A stretch of DNA of 64,000 bases from Streptomyces olivochromogenes (GTDB taxonomy: Bacteria; Actinomycetota; Actinomycetes; Streptomycetales; Streptomycetaceae): the NCBI RefSeq assembly GCF_001514115.1, contig NZ_KQ948472.1:103601-167600 (forward strand). Direction: 5' to 3'. Position numbers and translations under genes: made by a program. The notes under the pieces are model-generated. The model was not told where the DNA came from. It did no database searches and saw nothing but the letters and a program-made list of their open reading frames with translations. Below, piece after piece: positions 50,511 through 60,140 of the stretch (positions within the stretch are counted from its first letter, which is position 1; every line of letters starts with the position of its first letter).

Positions 50511-51869
50511 TCAGCCCATGACGGTTCGGGAGGCGGCCCCCTCGGCCAGGGGCCGTTTGCGGGAGAACGCACCGAGGTTGACGACCGTGCCGGTGTGTTC
50601 GCCGGTGTACCGCAGCGGATCGCGGTCATGGTCGTGGCCGGCCTCGACGCGGTCGACCAGGGTGGCGAGGAATCGGCCCGCCAGCGGAGCGTTCTTGAAC
50701 TGGTTGCCGCTCGTGCCCATCGCGACGTAGAAGCCGGGCAGATCGGTGCGGTCGTAGAGGGGGGCCCAGTCGTCGGCGGCGTCGTACACGCCGGCGATGC
50801 CGGTCGGCCGGTTCGGCACGCGCAGCAGCGGGAATCGGCGTGCGGCCCTGGTCACTTGGGTGTCGAACCTGGTGGGCGTCGGGTGCGGGTTGCACAGGTC
50901 GGGGTCGTCGAGCCATTCCCTCGGGTCGCAGGCGGGCAGCGTGCTGCCGATGAGGAGGTGTCCGCCGCTGGGGCGCAGGTACGTCCCGAGGTCGGTATCG
51001 GCCACGATCAGGCCGGGCGTGGTCGCGGCACCGCCCGGGCCCGACGAGGTGGTGCCGCCCTGGCAGACCGGTGCGGCCACCTGGTGGACTTCCTGCCGCA
51101 GCGGGCGCACCCCGACGGTGAACTCGGCCCCGACGCCGGCCAGCCGGTTGAACGCTCCCGACCAGGGCCCGGCGGCGTTGATCACCACCGGTGCCGTGAT
51201 CGCGGTGCCGTCGGCGAGCCGGAGGCCCGCCACCCGGTCCTCGCGACGCAGGACACCGACGACTGTGCGATGGAAGAGGAAGCGCGCTCCGAGGCGGCCC
51301 GCCGCGTCCGCGAGATTCTGTGCCGCGAGCTGTGGATCGTCGACGAAGCCCGCGTCGGGTGTGAACAGCGCGCCGAGTTCACCTTCGGGGCCGGAGAAGA
51401 ACGCCTCGTCCCGCAGCGGCTTGGGAGGACCGTAGCGTCCGACGTCGATGCCGGGGATCCGGCTGCGCAGCGTCGCGGCATCCCAGCGCTCGTACGGCAC
51501 GCCGGCACGCTCGAACAGGGCGATGACCTCCGGCGTCCCGGAGTCCGGCGCGTCGAGGAACACCGCTCCGGTCCGCCGGAACGCCGCCAGGCCCGGGCCC
51601 CGCATGGTGCCCAGGTGCTCCGCCCATCGTGCCCAGCAGTGCCGGGATTCCCAGGCGGTGGCGACACCGTCCCAGGTCGAGTAATTGAAACGGATGACCG
51701 CACTCGATGCGCTGGTGGATCCGTGACCCACGCCGCCGGCCTTGTCGACGACCACGACGCGCCGGCCGGTGCGCGCCAGTTCCAGTGCCACCGCGCTACC
51801 GATCACACCGGCCCCCACGACGACCGCGTCCGCGCCGGACGGAAGGGTGTCCGGTTCCCTGGCCGTCAT
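50511..51869 (-). CDS. FAD-dependent amine/amino-acid oxidase (DAO family)
   Basis: A 452-residue flavoprotein with an N-terminal dinucleotide-binding motif VVVGAGVIGSAVALELA, an ADP-ribose-binding acidic position in VVVVDK, and the DAO-type C-terminal segment FYVAMGTSGNQFKNAPLAG. The family oxidises D-amino acids, glycine, sarcosine or N-methylated amino acids. It is the last gene of the importer operon, and its ATG overlaps the stop of the upstream ATPase gene (ATGA). That placement suggests it acts on amino acids released from imported peptides, rather than on the NRPS product, although it directly abuts the NRPS operon. Confidence 0.85.
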   Translation of the reverse strand: MTAREPDTLPSGADAVVVGAGVIGSAVALELARTGRRVVVVDKAGGVGHGSTSASSAVIRFNYSTWDGVATAWESRHCWARWAEHLGTMRGPGLAAFRRTGAVFLDAPDSGTPEVIALFERAGVPYERWDAATLRSRIPGIDVGRYGPPKPLRDEAFFSGPEGELGALFTPDAGFVDDPQLAAQNLADAAGRLGARFLFHRTVVGVLRREDRVAGLRLADGTAITAPVVINAAGPWSGAFNRLAGVGAEFTVGVRPLRQEVHQVAAPVCQGGTTSSGPGGAATTPGLIVADTDLGTYLRPSGGHLLIGSTLPACDPREWLDDPDLCNPHPTPTRFDTQVTRAARRFPLLRVPNRPTGIAGVYDAADDWAPLYDRTDLPGFYVAMGTSGNQFKNAPLAGRFLATLVDRVEAGHDHDRDPLRYTGEHTGTVVNLGAFSRKRPLAEGAASRTVMG

Positions 51870-52933
51870 GACGGCAGGTCCCCGGGGGTTCGCGGAGTCC
51901 GGTCACCGTCCGCGTTCTGGTGCACGCTGACGACGTGGGGCGGGCAGGCATCGGCGGGATACGGGAAGTGGCACGCGGCGCGGTGCGGCTGTCCGGCCGC
52001 CTCCTGCTGGGGGTCCCGTGCGGCGCACACGTCCCGCTCGGGACGCCGGTTCGGCCCGACGGGGCAGCGCGGATGAAAGCGGCATCCGGTCGGTGGCGAC
52101 GCGGGGTCGGGTACCTCTCCGGGCAGGAGCGGCTCCCCGACCGGTCGTCGTCCGGCGTGCAGGCTCGGCACGGCGGACAGCAGCGTCCGGGTGTAGGGAT
52201 GCCGCGGGCCGCGCAGCAGGTTCTCGGTGGCCGCGGTCTCGACGATCCGGCCGAGGTACATCACGGCGACGACGTCCGACACCTGGCGGACGGCGGCGAG
52301 GTCATGGCTGATGAACAGCATGGCGAAGCCCATGCGCCGCTGCAGGTCCCGGAGCGTGGTCAGAAGCGCCGCCCGGACCGACACGTCGAGAGCCGAGGTG
52401 ACTTCGTCGGCGATGAGAACCGCCGGATCGACGGCGAGCGCGCGGGCGACGGCCACGCGTTGGCGCTGGCCGCCCGAGAGCTGCCGCGGCACCCGGTCGG
52501 CGCAGCCGGCGTCGAGACCGACCAGTTCCAGCAGTCCGCCGATGCGCTGTTCGCGGCTGCGGCGGTCCAGCCGGACGAAGGCTCCGGCCGCTTCGGCGAG
52601 CGACTGACGGACCGTCATGCGGGGGTCGAGTGCCGTGTCCGGGTCCTGGAACACCAGTTGGACCTGTTGGCCCAGCCGACGCCGATCGGCCGCCCGGCGG
52701 CCTCGGTACTCCCGTCCGCCGACCGTGATCCGTCCGGCGCACGGGCTGTCCAGCCCGACGACCGCACGCGCCAGCGTGGACTTCCCCGAACCGGACTCGC
52801 CGACCAGGCCGACCGTCGTGCCCCGGGGAACCTCCAGTGACACCCCGTCCACCGCCGTGACCGGCCCGAACGGCCCGTGGTGGCGGACGGTGACGTCATA
52901 CAGCGCCAGCCCTGCCTCTGCCTCTTCCCTCAC
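51866..52933 (-). CDS. Oligopeptide-type ABC importer ATPase (DppF/OppF-like)
   Basis: A 355-residue ATPase with Walker A GESGSGKST, signature LSGGQRQR, Walker B VLIADEVTSALD and switch His in FISHD. The C-terminal oligopeptide-transporter extension contains the CRFHPRCP motif and its paired cysteines, which in related proteins coordinate an iron-sulfur cluster. Its start overlaps the end of the preceding permease-ATPase gene. It pairs with the ATPase half of that gene to form the asymmetric DppDF-type motor. Confidence 0.92.
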   Translation of the reverse strand: MREEAEAGLALYDVTVRHHGPFGPVTAVDGVSLEVPRGTTVGLVGESGSGKSTLARAVVGLDSPCAGRITVGGREYRGRRAADRRRLGQQVQLVFQDPDTALDPRMTVRQSLAEAAGAFVRLDRRSREQRIGGLLELVGLDAGCADRVPRQLSGGQRQRVAVARALAVDPAVLIADEVTSALDVSVRAALLTTLRDLQRRMGFAMLFISHDLAAVRQVSDVVAVMYLGRIVETAATENLLRGPRHPYTRTLLSAVPSLHAGRRPVGEPLLPGEVPDPASPPTGCRFHPRCPVGPNRRPERDVCAARDPQQEAAGQPHRAACHFPYPADACPPHVVSVHQNADGDRTPRTPGDLPS

Positions 52934-54873
52934 TGCTCCGCCTCCTCGGTCTCACGCTGTCCGTGGAACTGTGCCGGGGCCAGGGGCTGCCAGCAGGCAA
53001 CCTCGTGCTCCGGGTCGAGGGCGGACAACACGGGGCTCTCCACGGCACACCGGTCCACTCGATGCGGGCAGCGGTCATGGAACGGGCAGCCCGGGGCCGT
53101 ACCGCACGGATCGGGCGGCCTTCCCTCGATGGTGTGCAGGGGGTGGTCGCGATCCGTGGCCAGGTCCGGGACCGAGGCGACGAGCATCCGCGTGTACGGG
53201 TGCCGTGCGCCGGTCGCCAGCTCATGGGCCGGAAGGTTCTCCACGATCGTTCCCCCGTACATGACCAGAACCCGGTCGCAGGCGTCGGCCACCAGGGCGA
53301 TGTCGTGGCTGATGAAGAGGATCGCGGTGGCGTCGTCGCGCCGGACACCGTGGAGCAGGTCCATGATCTGCCGCTGCACGGTGACGTCCAGGGCTGTCGT
53401 CGGCTCGTCCGCGACGATGAGGTCGGGCCGCATCATCGAAGCGGCGGCGATCGCCACTCGCTGGCGTTGACCGCCGGACAGCTGGAAGGGCCGGGAGCGC
53501 AGCAGCCGGCGCCCGCCGGGCAGCGCGACCCGCTGCAGCTGGGCCAGGGCCTGCTCGACGGCCTGGGCACGAGGGGTGCGATGGTGTGCGCGCACGGCCT
53601 CCGTCATCTGCGTACCGATGCGGAGCGACGGGTTGAAGGCCGAGGCCGGGTTCTGGAAGATCATCGCCATCCCCGTCGCCAGCTGCCTGCGTCGCTCTCT
53701 GCGGGACAACGAGTCGGCGTCCGTGCCGAGAAAGCGGTGGGTGCCCCAGGTGGCGCAGGCCCCGTCCGGCAGCAGGTCGGCGATGGCGAGCGCCGTCAGT
53801 GACTTGCCGGAGCCGGACTCTCCGACCAGGCCGACCATCTCGCCGCGCCGCAGGGCGAGGGTGACACCGCGGACGGGCCGGACCACCCCCTCCGCCGTGG
53901 GAAGGGCCACCCGCAGATCTTCCACCTCCAGCACGTGGTCCGCGGCTTCCGGAACGCCCGTGCGCGCCGGGTGCAGCGCGGGTTCTTCCGACTGCCGTGG
54001 GCGGACGCGTCGCGCGGCGGCTCCGGCCAGCATCTCGCCGAGCAGTTGGAAGGCCACGGCGGCGTAGACGATGGCGATGCCGGGTGCCACGGCGGGCAGC
54101 GGTTCGGTGTAGATGCGGTCCAGGCCCTGGCTGAGCAGGAGCCCCCAGTCGTACGAGGGGGGCTGCACCCCCAGTCCGAGGAAGCTCAGTCCCGACAGGG
54201 CCACGAGTGCCGAGCCCGTGGCGACCGTGGTGTTGAGCATCAGCGGTTCGGCGATGTGGGGCAGGACATGGCGCAGCAGGAGCCGGTGGCGGCGCAGGCC
54301 CAGCACGCGCGCGGCCGCCATGAAGTCGGTTCCGGCCACTTTGGCGGCAAGGGTCTGGGTGATCCGCGCGAAGCCCGGTGCACAGGCGACGGCGAGTGCG
54401 CACACCGCCCCACCCGCGCCCGCACCGAAGAGGGCCGCGAAGAACATCGCGACGAGGAGCGCGGGGAAGGCCAGCAGGAGGTTGATCAGGGCTCCCAGCA
54501 GGCGGCGGGCGCGTCCGCCGACGACGGCCGTGAGCGACCCGAGTGTGATCCCGGCCGTCGCGCCGAGGAGCGTGGCCGCAACGGCCGGCAGCAGGGAGAG
54601 CCAGGTCGCCGAGAGCAGTCGGGCGAGCAGGTCGCGCCCGAGGTGGTCCGTGCCGAGCAGATGACTTGCCGTAGGCGCCCGCAGCACCGCCGACGGGTCC
54701 GGACGGTCGGCGGCCTGCCCCCACAGCACCGCCCCCGCGACGGCCAGTACGGCGAGCGATCCGAGCATCACCAGGGTGATCACGCCCATCGGTGTGGACC
54801 AGCCCGACCGGGTCGCACGAGAACGGCCGGCGGTGGCACGCGGCGTGAGCGGGGAAGGGGAGGACAACACCAT
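52930..54873 (-). CDS. Fused permease-ATPase of peptide ABC importer (DppC-DppD fusion)
   Basis: A 647-residue fusion. The N-terminal 300 residues are a DppC-type permease with about six membrane segments, the HLLGTDHLGRDLLARLL segment and the coupling-helix EAA-like loop around ARVLGLRRHRLLLRHVLP. The C-terminal half is a DppD-type ATPase with Walker A GESGSGKS, signature LSGGQRQR, Walker B LIVADEPTTALD and the CPFHDRCPH cysteine motif. These are usually two genes; here they form one chain. It sits 4 bases after the DppB-type permease gene and overlaps the DppF-type gene by 4 bases. Confidence 0.9.
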   Translation of the reverse strand: MVLSSPSPLTPRATAGRSRATRSGWSTPMGVITLVMLGSLAVLAVAGAVLWGQAADRPDPSAVLRAPTASHLLGTDHLGRDLLARLLSATWLSLLPAVAATLLGATAGITLGSLTAVVGGRARRLLGALINLLLAFPALLVAMFFAALFGAGAGGAVCALAVACAPGFARITQTLAAKVAGTDFMAAARVLGLRRHRLLLRHVLPHIAEPLMLNTTVATGSALVALSGLSFLGLGVQPPSYDWGLLLSQGLDRIYTEPLPAVAPGIAIVYAAVAFQLLGEMLAGAAARRVRPRQSEEPALHPARTGVPEAADHVLEVEDLRVALPTAEGVVRPVRGVTLALRRGEMVGLVGESGSGKSLTALAIADLLPDGACATWGTHRFLGTDADSLSRRERRRQLATGMAMIFQNPASAFNPSLRIGTQMTEAVRAHHRTPRAQAVEQALAQLQRVALPGGRRLLRSRPFQLSGGQRQRVAIAAASMMRPDLIVADEPTTALDVTVQRQIMDLLHGVRRDDATAILFISHDIALVADACDRVLVMYGGTIVENLPAHELATGARHPYTRMLVASVPDLATDRDHPLHTIEGRPPDPCGTAPGCPFHDRCPHRVDRCAVESPVLSALDPEHEVACWQPLAPAQFHGQRETEEAEQ

Positions 54874-54877
54874 CGGA

Positions 54878-55864
54878 TCACGTCTCCCGGATGACCGAGC
54901 GGGGGTCGAGCAGCGCGAGAGCCAGATCGACCAGGAAGTTCACCACGAGGACGGCCGAGCCCAGCACCAGGACCGACGCCTCGACGACGGCGTAGTCCTG
55001 TGCGGCCACGGACTGCGCCATCGCCGACCCGATGCCTGGCCAGGCGAACACCTTCTCGACCAGTACCGTTCCCGCGATCAGGGCAGGCAGCAGGTTCCCG
55101 GCCACCGTCAGCGACGCGGTCAGCGTGTTCGGTGCCACGTGGCGCAGGTAGAGCGGGACGGCGGACAGCCGTTTCGCGCGGGCGGCACGCAGATAGTCCG
55201 TCGCGAGCACCTTGAGCGTCTCCACCCGGACGATCCGCAGGAGTACCGCGGTCGGAGCGAGGGCCAGCGCGAGCACGGGCAGCACGTAGGACTGGGGACC
55301 GAGGTCGCCGGCCACCGGAAAGATGCGCAGGGCGACCGCCAGTCCCGCGGTGAGACCCGCCGCGAGCACGAAGTCCGGAACGCCCGCCATGACGGAGGTG
55401 GTGGCGGTGAACGCCAGCTCCGCCCGGGGCCGCCGCCCTTCGCGTGTCCACACCGCCGCGAGCAGCCCCCCGGGGAGGGCGACGACGAGTACGCAGGCGA
55501 ACGCCAGGACAGCCAGCAGCAAGGTGGCCGGCAGACGTGCCCTGATCAGGTCGGCCACCGGCTCGCCGGTCACCAGGGAGACCCCGAGGTCCCCGTGGGT
55601 CAGATGCCTCAGATACCGCCAGTACTGCGCCGACAGGCCATGATCCAGGCCGAGTTCGTGTCGCTTCGCCGCTACCAGGTCCGGCGGGGCGTCCACGCCC
55701 AGCGCGGCCCGGACGGGGTCACCGGGCACCAGCCGGATCATCGCGAAGGAAGCGGTGACGACCACGAAGAGGGAGACCGTCAGCCGCACCGCACGCCGAC
55801 AGCAGAACACCACCCACGGGTGGCGCCGGGCCAGGGCACCGAGCCGTGCGGACACGGTCGTCAT
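54878..55864 (-). CDS. Peptide ABC importer permease (DppB-like)
   Basis: A 328-residue integral membrane protein with an N-terminal helix (AVRLTVSLFVVVTASFAMIR) and the DppB hallmark RLVPGDPVRAALG, followed by about five more helices. The coupling loop is around DYLRAARAKRLSAVPLYLRH. It forms the second permease partner of the fused DppC-DppD protein. It lies 51 bases downstream of the binding-protein gene in the same operon. Confidence 0.92.
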   Translation of the reverse strand: MTTVSARLGALARRHPWVVFCCRRAVRLTVSLFVVVTASFAMIRLVPGDPVRAALGVDAPPDLVAAKRHELGLDHGLSAQYWRYLRHLTHGDLGVSLVTGEPVADLIRARLPATLLLAVLAFACVLVVALPGGLLAAVWTREGRRPRAELAFTATTSVMAGVPDFVLAAGLTAGLAVALRIFPVAGDLGPQSYVLPVLALALAPTAVLLRIVRVETLKVLATDYLRAARAKRLSAVPLYLRHVAPNTLTASLTVAGNLLPALIAGTVLVEKVFAWPGIGSAMAQSVAAQDYAVVEASVLVLGSAVLVVNFLVDLALALLDPRSVIRET

Positions 55865-55915
55865 GGGGGACCTCCTCGATTGGTGGCGGTCGGCCGTGTG
55901 CGACGTCCAGCGCCG

Positions 55916-57523
55916 CTATCGATGCAGGCGGATGCTGGTCGGTACGATCTGGCCGCCGGGCGCGACGGCGAAGGTCGTCCGGTAGCCGTACACCGTGCCC
56001 GTGCCGTCGGCGACGGGCAGCGCGTCGGCCGAGCGGAACAGCGCCGCGGCGGCCCTGTTCCAGTCCGCGCAGCTGGCCGTGCCCGGCGCGCGCAGCGCGA
56101 GGGCGACATAGCGGTCGTAGGCGCGGTTGACGACGTGTGCGAAGTTCAGTCCCCGGGACGGCGGCGGACCGGAGAAGTACGGGACGAGTTGCGCGGGCAG
56201 CGGCGGACCCGGCGAGCTGCCGACCACGACGTCGAAGTCCCCGCTCTGGTACATGGCCTGTACCACCGCGTTGCGGCTCTCGCTGACGAGGTCGACGTCC
56301 GCGCCCAGCGCCTGCCAGGTGGCGGCCATCAGTTCGGCGACCGACGGAAGGGTGGAGCCGAAGTCGGCGCTGCTGAGCAGCCGCAGCCGTAGCGGCCGGC
56401 CCTGCTTGACCAGCCTGCCCCGTGCGTTCTTCGTCCAGCCCGCGGCGCTCAGGGCTGCCACGGCACTGTGCGAAGGCAGGTTTCGGGCGGTCACGTCGGT
56501 GTGGCAGACGGAGCCCGCGGCGGTCAGATGGCTCGCGGGCGTTCCGTCGCCGCCGATCGCCACATTGGCGAGGCCCTTGCGGTCCAGGGCTCCCACCAGT
56601 GCCTGACGCAGCACGGGATCGCTCAAGGGGCGGCCGGACCGTTCGTTGAAGAAGGTCAGCCCCACCACGGTCGGCACCTGTGCGGTGGCCAGGCCGTGGC
56701 CGGTCAGCCGAGCGCGGTCCGGGCCGGTCACCGTCGCGATGTTCACGCCGCCCGTGAGCAGCAGATTGGCCACCGTGGACTCCTGCGGCACCACCGACAC
56801 CACGATCCGCTCAGGCTGGCCCGCAGCCGCGTTCGTCGCTCCGCGCGGACCCCACGCGTACCCCTTGCGCCGGGTGAAGAGGTACGGGCCGCCCGAGGTG
56901 TAGCCGCTCAGCACGTACGGCCCGGTGCCCTGCGTGCTCCTGTCCAGCGCGCCGGGATCCGCCAGCCCGGAGGGGCAGACGACGGGCAGCAGACCGATCG
57001 TCCGCACGATGAAGCTGTACGGCGACGCCATCCGTACCGACACCGTCCGGGCCGCGTCGTCGGCCGACGACGTGAACGGCACACCGGGCAGTGCCGCCCG
57101 GGCGCCGACGAGCCGGTTGCGGGGATCGCCCGCATAGCTCAGTGACCGGGCCACCCCGGAGGCCGTGAGGATCGTGCCGTCGGAGCAGGTCACACCCTTG
57201 CGCAGGGTGAAACTCGCCGAAGTGGCTCCGGCCCGCCACTTCTCGGCCAGGCCCGACACCACCTGCCCGTCCGGCGCCATGGTGACCAACGAGTCGTAGG
57301 CGTAAGGAGCCAGGGCAGAGCCGAACTGCGCGTACGGGTGGAAGCTCGGGGTCTCGGATGCGGTGGCGATCGTGACGGTTCCCCCCACGACGACAGGGGT
57401 GCGGGTCGATGACACGTCGCCGCCGCCACAACCGGCGAGCACGGCTGACGCGACGGCGGCGGACGCCACCGCGGCCGACCGGGCCCTGGGAAACGACACG
57501 GTTCGGCGGCGCATGCCGTTCAT
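55916..57523 (-). CDS. Lipoprotein substrate-binding protein of the peptide ABC importer
   Basis: A 535-residue family 5 extracellular solute-binding protein. The N-terminus has an arginine-rich region, a hydrophobic stretch and the lipobox VLAGC, so it is a membrane-anchored lipoprotein. The mature protein starts with the GGTVTIATASETPSFHPYAQ strand typical of dipeptide/oligopeptide binding proteins. The ATG at 57523 is chosen because it directly precedes the signal peptide; the open frame further upstream overlaps the divergent gene. It is first in the operon binding protein - DppB - DppCD - DppF - FAD oxidase. The ligand is unknown; peptides are the default guess. Confidence 0.9.
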   Translation of the reverse strand: MNGMRRRTVSFPRARSAAVASAAVASAVLAGCGGGDVSSTRTPVVVGGTVTIATASETPSFHPYAQFGSALAPYAYDSLVTMAPDGQVVSGLAEKWRAGATSASFTLRKGVTCSDGTILTASGVARSLSYAGDPRNRLVGARAALPGVPFTSSADDAARTVSVRMASPYSFIVRTIGLLPVVCPSGLADPGALDRSTQGTGPYVLSGYTSGGPYLFTRRKGYAWGPRGATNAAAGQPERIVVSVVPQESTVANLLLTGGVNIATVTGPDRARLTGHGLATAQVPTVVGLTFFNERSGRPLSDPVLRQALVGALDRKGLANVAIGGDGTPASHLTAAGSVCHTDVTARNLPSHSAVAALSAAGWTKNARGRLVKQGRPLRLRLLSSADFGSTLPSVAELMAATWQALGADVDLVSESRNAVVQAMYQSGDFDVVVGSSPGPPLPAQLVPYFSGPPPSRGLNFAHVVNRAYDRYVALALRAPGTASCADWNRAAAALFRSADALPVADGTGTVYGYRTTFAVAPGGQIVPTSIRLHR

Positions 57524-57668
57524 CGTGTCACCGCGATCAACGGCATGGACCGTCTCTCCCGGGCCGGACACGAACGGGGCGGACGAATTCCCCCGTCCGA
57601 GTGAGACCCCCGACTCGCGGTTGATCTCCGTGCCTGATGTGGCGTCACCCGGCACGCACACTGGCACC
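57524..57668. promoter_or_regulatory. Divergent promoter region, importer operon and DUF885 gene
   Basis: This 145-bp gap must hold promoters in both directions. I could not identify convincing -35/-10 hexamers or an operator palindrome. Shared regulation of the importer and the peptidase-like gene is likely from the arrangement. Confidence 0.45.
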
Positions 57669-59429
57669 ATGGCGAACCACTCATCGGACCTCCCGGACGG
57701 CTCGGCGGCGCGGGAGGTCGACCGACTCGCGGCCGCGTACTGGGACTTCCTGCTCGCACGTGAGCCGTCGCTGCGGACCCGCCGCGGTCTGCCCGTCGAG
57801 TCGCTGCCGGGGGTGTCCGACGCGGAGGCCGACGAGCGCGCCGGGTTCGCGGCAGGGGTGCTGAACCGGCTGGACACGCTGCGGTCCGCGGTGCCGCCCG
57901 GCCCCTCCGCCGACACCGCGGAATTCCTTCGGGCGCTGGCCGAACAGGAAGCGGAGGCGGGACGTTTCCACTGGCTCACGCCCACCGCCACGCCGTACCA
58001 GCTCTTCCGCCTCCAGCAGTACGGTGACACGGTCTTCCGCCCGTTCCGCTTCGAGCAGCGGGCCGACACGGACCGGTACGTGTCCCTCGTACGGGACCTG
58101 GCCCGCTGCGTCGCGACGGTCGGTGACAAGGCCGCCGGGCAGGCGGCACGGGGCTTTCGCATCCCGGCCCCGGCGCTGGCCGGGGTCCACACCACCCTCA
58201 CCAGGCTGCGGGCGTCGGCGACGCGGTACGTCCGAGCGGACGCCGAGCGGCTCACCCGGCTCGACGCGGCGAGCCGGGGCCACCTGCACGACGCGGTGGC
58301 GGGGCTCGTGGCCGCCGAACTGGAGCCGGCGTTCGACCGCCTCCTCGCCCTCGTGGACGACCCGGACTACCTCAGGGAAGCGCCGGAGACCGTCGGATGG
58401 GCCCACTACCCGGAAGGCGAAGCGGCGTACCGGGCGTTCGTCAGGACGTACACATCCGGCGACACACCACCCGAACGCCTCCACGAACTCGGCCGGGAGC
58501 ACTGCCGCGAACTCAGCGAGCGGATGCGGGAGATGCGAGCCACACTCGGCTTCGCGGGGACGGAGGCGGAGTTCCACGAACGGCTCGCGACCGAGCCCCG
58601 CCTGTACGCCGCCACCCCGGAGGAGGTCGAGGCCCGCTACCGCGGACACCTCGACCGCCTCACGCCGCTGCTGCCACGCTGGTTCACGGTCCTGCCCGAC
58701 GCCCCGTACGGCGTGGCCCGCCTCGACCCGGCGCTGGAGGCGTCGATGACGTTCGGCTACTACGACCCGCCGACCGCCACGCAACCGGTGGGCCGTTACC
58801 GCTACAACGCCTCGGACCTGGCGCACCGGTCACTGCTCGGCGCGGCCGCGCTGATCTACCACGAGCTCGCGCCCGGACACCACTTCCACCTCGCCCGTCA
58901 GGCCGAGAGCACCGAACTGCCCGACCTGCGACGCGAACTGGTGCCCTTCAGCGGGTTCCAGGAGGGCTGGGCGGAGTACGCGGCAGGGCTCGCCTGGGAG
59001 ATGGGGCTGTACGACGACCCGTGGGACGCGTACGGACGCCTGGCCCATGAACGGTTCACCGCGCAGCGCCTCGTCGTCGACACCGGCCTCAACCTCGGGA
59101 CCATGACGCTGGAGGAGGCGCGCACCTTCATGCGCGCCCACGCGGCGGCCGAGTCCGAGGAGCAGATCGCGACCGAGTTGCTGCGCTACGCGACCGATAT
59201 GCCGGGACAGGCGCTGACGTACCGGGCGGGCCATACGGAGTTCACGGCATTGCGGGCAGCGTACGAACGCGACTCCGGCGCCGCGTTCGACGTGCGCGCC
59301 TTTCACGAGACCGTGCTGGCCGGCGGCACGCTGCCGTTTCCCGCCCTGCGCCGACGGGTGGAGAGGGAACTGCACGGGGCAGACGGCCGACCAGGCTTCC
59401 AGGGAAGGCCGCTCTACTCGAATGAGTGA
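57669..59429 (+). CDS. DUF885-family putative metallopeptidase
   Basis: A 586-residue protein of the DUF885 family. The diagnostic zinc-site-like motif HELAPGHHFH is present in the C-terminal third, followed by GFQEGWAEYAAGLAWEMG, which supplies the downstream Glu. No signal peptide is present, so it should be cytosolic. The ATG at 57669 starts the conserved region; the preceding open sequence belongs to the promoter gap and the antisense binding-protein gene. Divergence from a peptide-type importer operon suggests that it hydrolyses imported peptides, with the FAD oxidase acting on the released amino acids. Confidence 0.85.
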   Translation: MANHSSDLPDGSAAREVDRLAAAYWDFLLAREPSLRTRRGLPVESLPGVSDAEADERAGFAAGVLNRLDTLRSAVPPGPSADTAEFLRALAEQEAEAGRFHWLTPTATPYQLFRLQQYGDTVFRPFRFEQRADTDRYVSLVRDLARCVATVGDKAAGQAARGFRIPAPALAGVHTTLTRLRASATRYVRADAERLTRLDAASRGHLHDAVAGLVAAELEPAFDRLLALVDDPDYLREAPETVGWAHYPEGEAAYRAFVRTYTSGDTPPERLHELGREHCRELSERMREMRATLGFAGTEAEFHERLATEPRLYAATPEEVEARYRGHLDRLTPLLPRWFTVLPDAPYGVARLDPALEASMTFGYYDPPTATQPVGRYRYNASDLAHRSLLGAAALIYHELAPGHHFHLARQAESTELPDLRRELVPFSGFQEGWAEYAAGLAWEMGLYDDPWDAYGRLAHERFTAQRLVVDTGLNLGTMTLEEARTFMRAHAAAESEEQIATELLRYATDMPGQALTYRAGHTEFTALRAAYERDSGAAFDVRAFHETVLAGGTLPFPALRRRVERELHGADGRPGFQGRPLYSNE

Positions 59430-59558
59430 AGGCCACGGGGAATTCGTAGCCGTTTGCCCGGCCTCGGATACTCTCTGTGATGGAGGGTGCGGGTCCGCTG
59501 AAGCGGAGTGCGTCCGTCTAATCATCATCTCCTCGACAGAAGAGAAGGATGTTGTGCC

Positions 59559-59936
59559 ATGCCGCCTGTAGTACCTCCTTTCCTGATCGGTTTGATCGCC
59601 GCATCCCTGGTGAAGAGGCTGGGCAAGCCCTTGGTGCGAGGGGTCGTCAAAGCGTCGGTGGGCCTGGGAATCGAAGTCAAGCGGGCCGTCCATGAAGCCG
59701 GCGAGGGAGTCCATGATCTCGCTGCCGAGGCGACCGCTGGGGTGCTCGCAGCCCAGGGGACACCGGGAGCCGCACACGGCGTCAGCGCCCCGAAGGACGG
59801 CACCGCGGGCCGGGCCGCTGAGGCCACCAAGCCTGCGCCCGCAGCGGCAGAGGCCCCCGAGGGACGGACCGGCGGTCAGGACAAGCCCGTCGGCAAGGCC
59901 CGTAGCGCCGGTTCGGCCGCCGCCAAGGCGCGCTGA
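59559..59936 (+). CDS. DUF5132 small protein, paralogue 2 of 3
   Basis: A 125-residue protein starting MPPVVPPFLIGLIAASLVKR, with KPLVRGVVKASVG and an amphipathic helix like the copy at 21058, then a long Ala/Pro/Lys-rich tail. GAGAAGGA lies 9 bases before the ATG. Unlike copy 1 it has no transporter beside it. It lies between the DUF885 gene and the 63-residue protein/thioesterase pair. Confidence 0.8.
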   Translation: MPPVVPPFLIGLIAASLVKRLGKPLVRGVVKASVGLGIEVKRAVHEAGEGVHDLAAEATAGVLAAQGTPGAAHGVSAPKDGTAGRAAEATKPAPAAAEAPEGRTGGQDKPVGKARSAGSAAAKAR

Positions 59937-60140
59937 GTCTGCCCGCCGACTCTCCGTGTGATTTTGGCTCGTCCCAATGTCACGGCCACGTTTTCGTCTG
60001 CGTAACCGGTCCAGGCTTCCAAGTCCCAGCCAGAGCGGCCGTTCGTCGGCTCGGCCTCGCGCATGCGAGCACCGCGCCAACGGCGACATGGTGGGCTGCG
60101 CTGTATCGGCCACCACGACACCCTGATGGAGGCAGGTCAG

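Noticed and set aside
55916..58255. Longer N-terminus for the substrate-binding protein (start up to 58255)
   Set aside because: The extension is antisense to the DUF885 gene, and the lipoprotein signal peptide begins right after the ATG at 57523.
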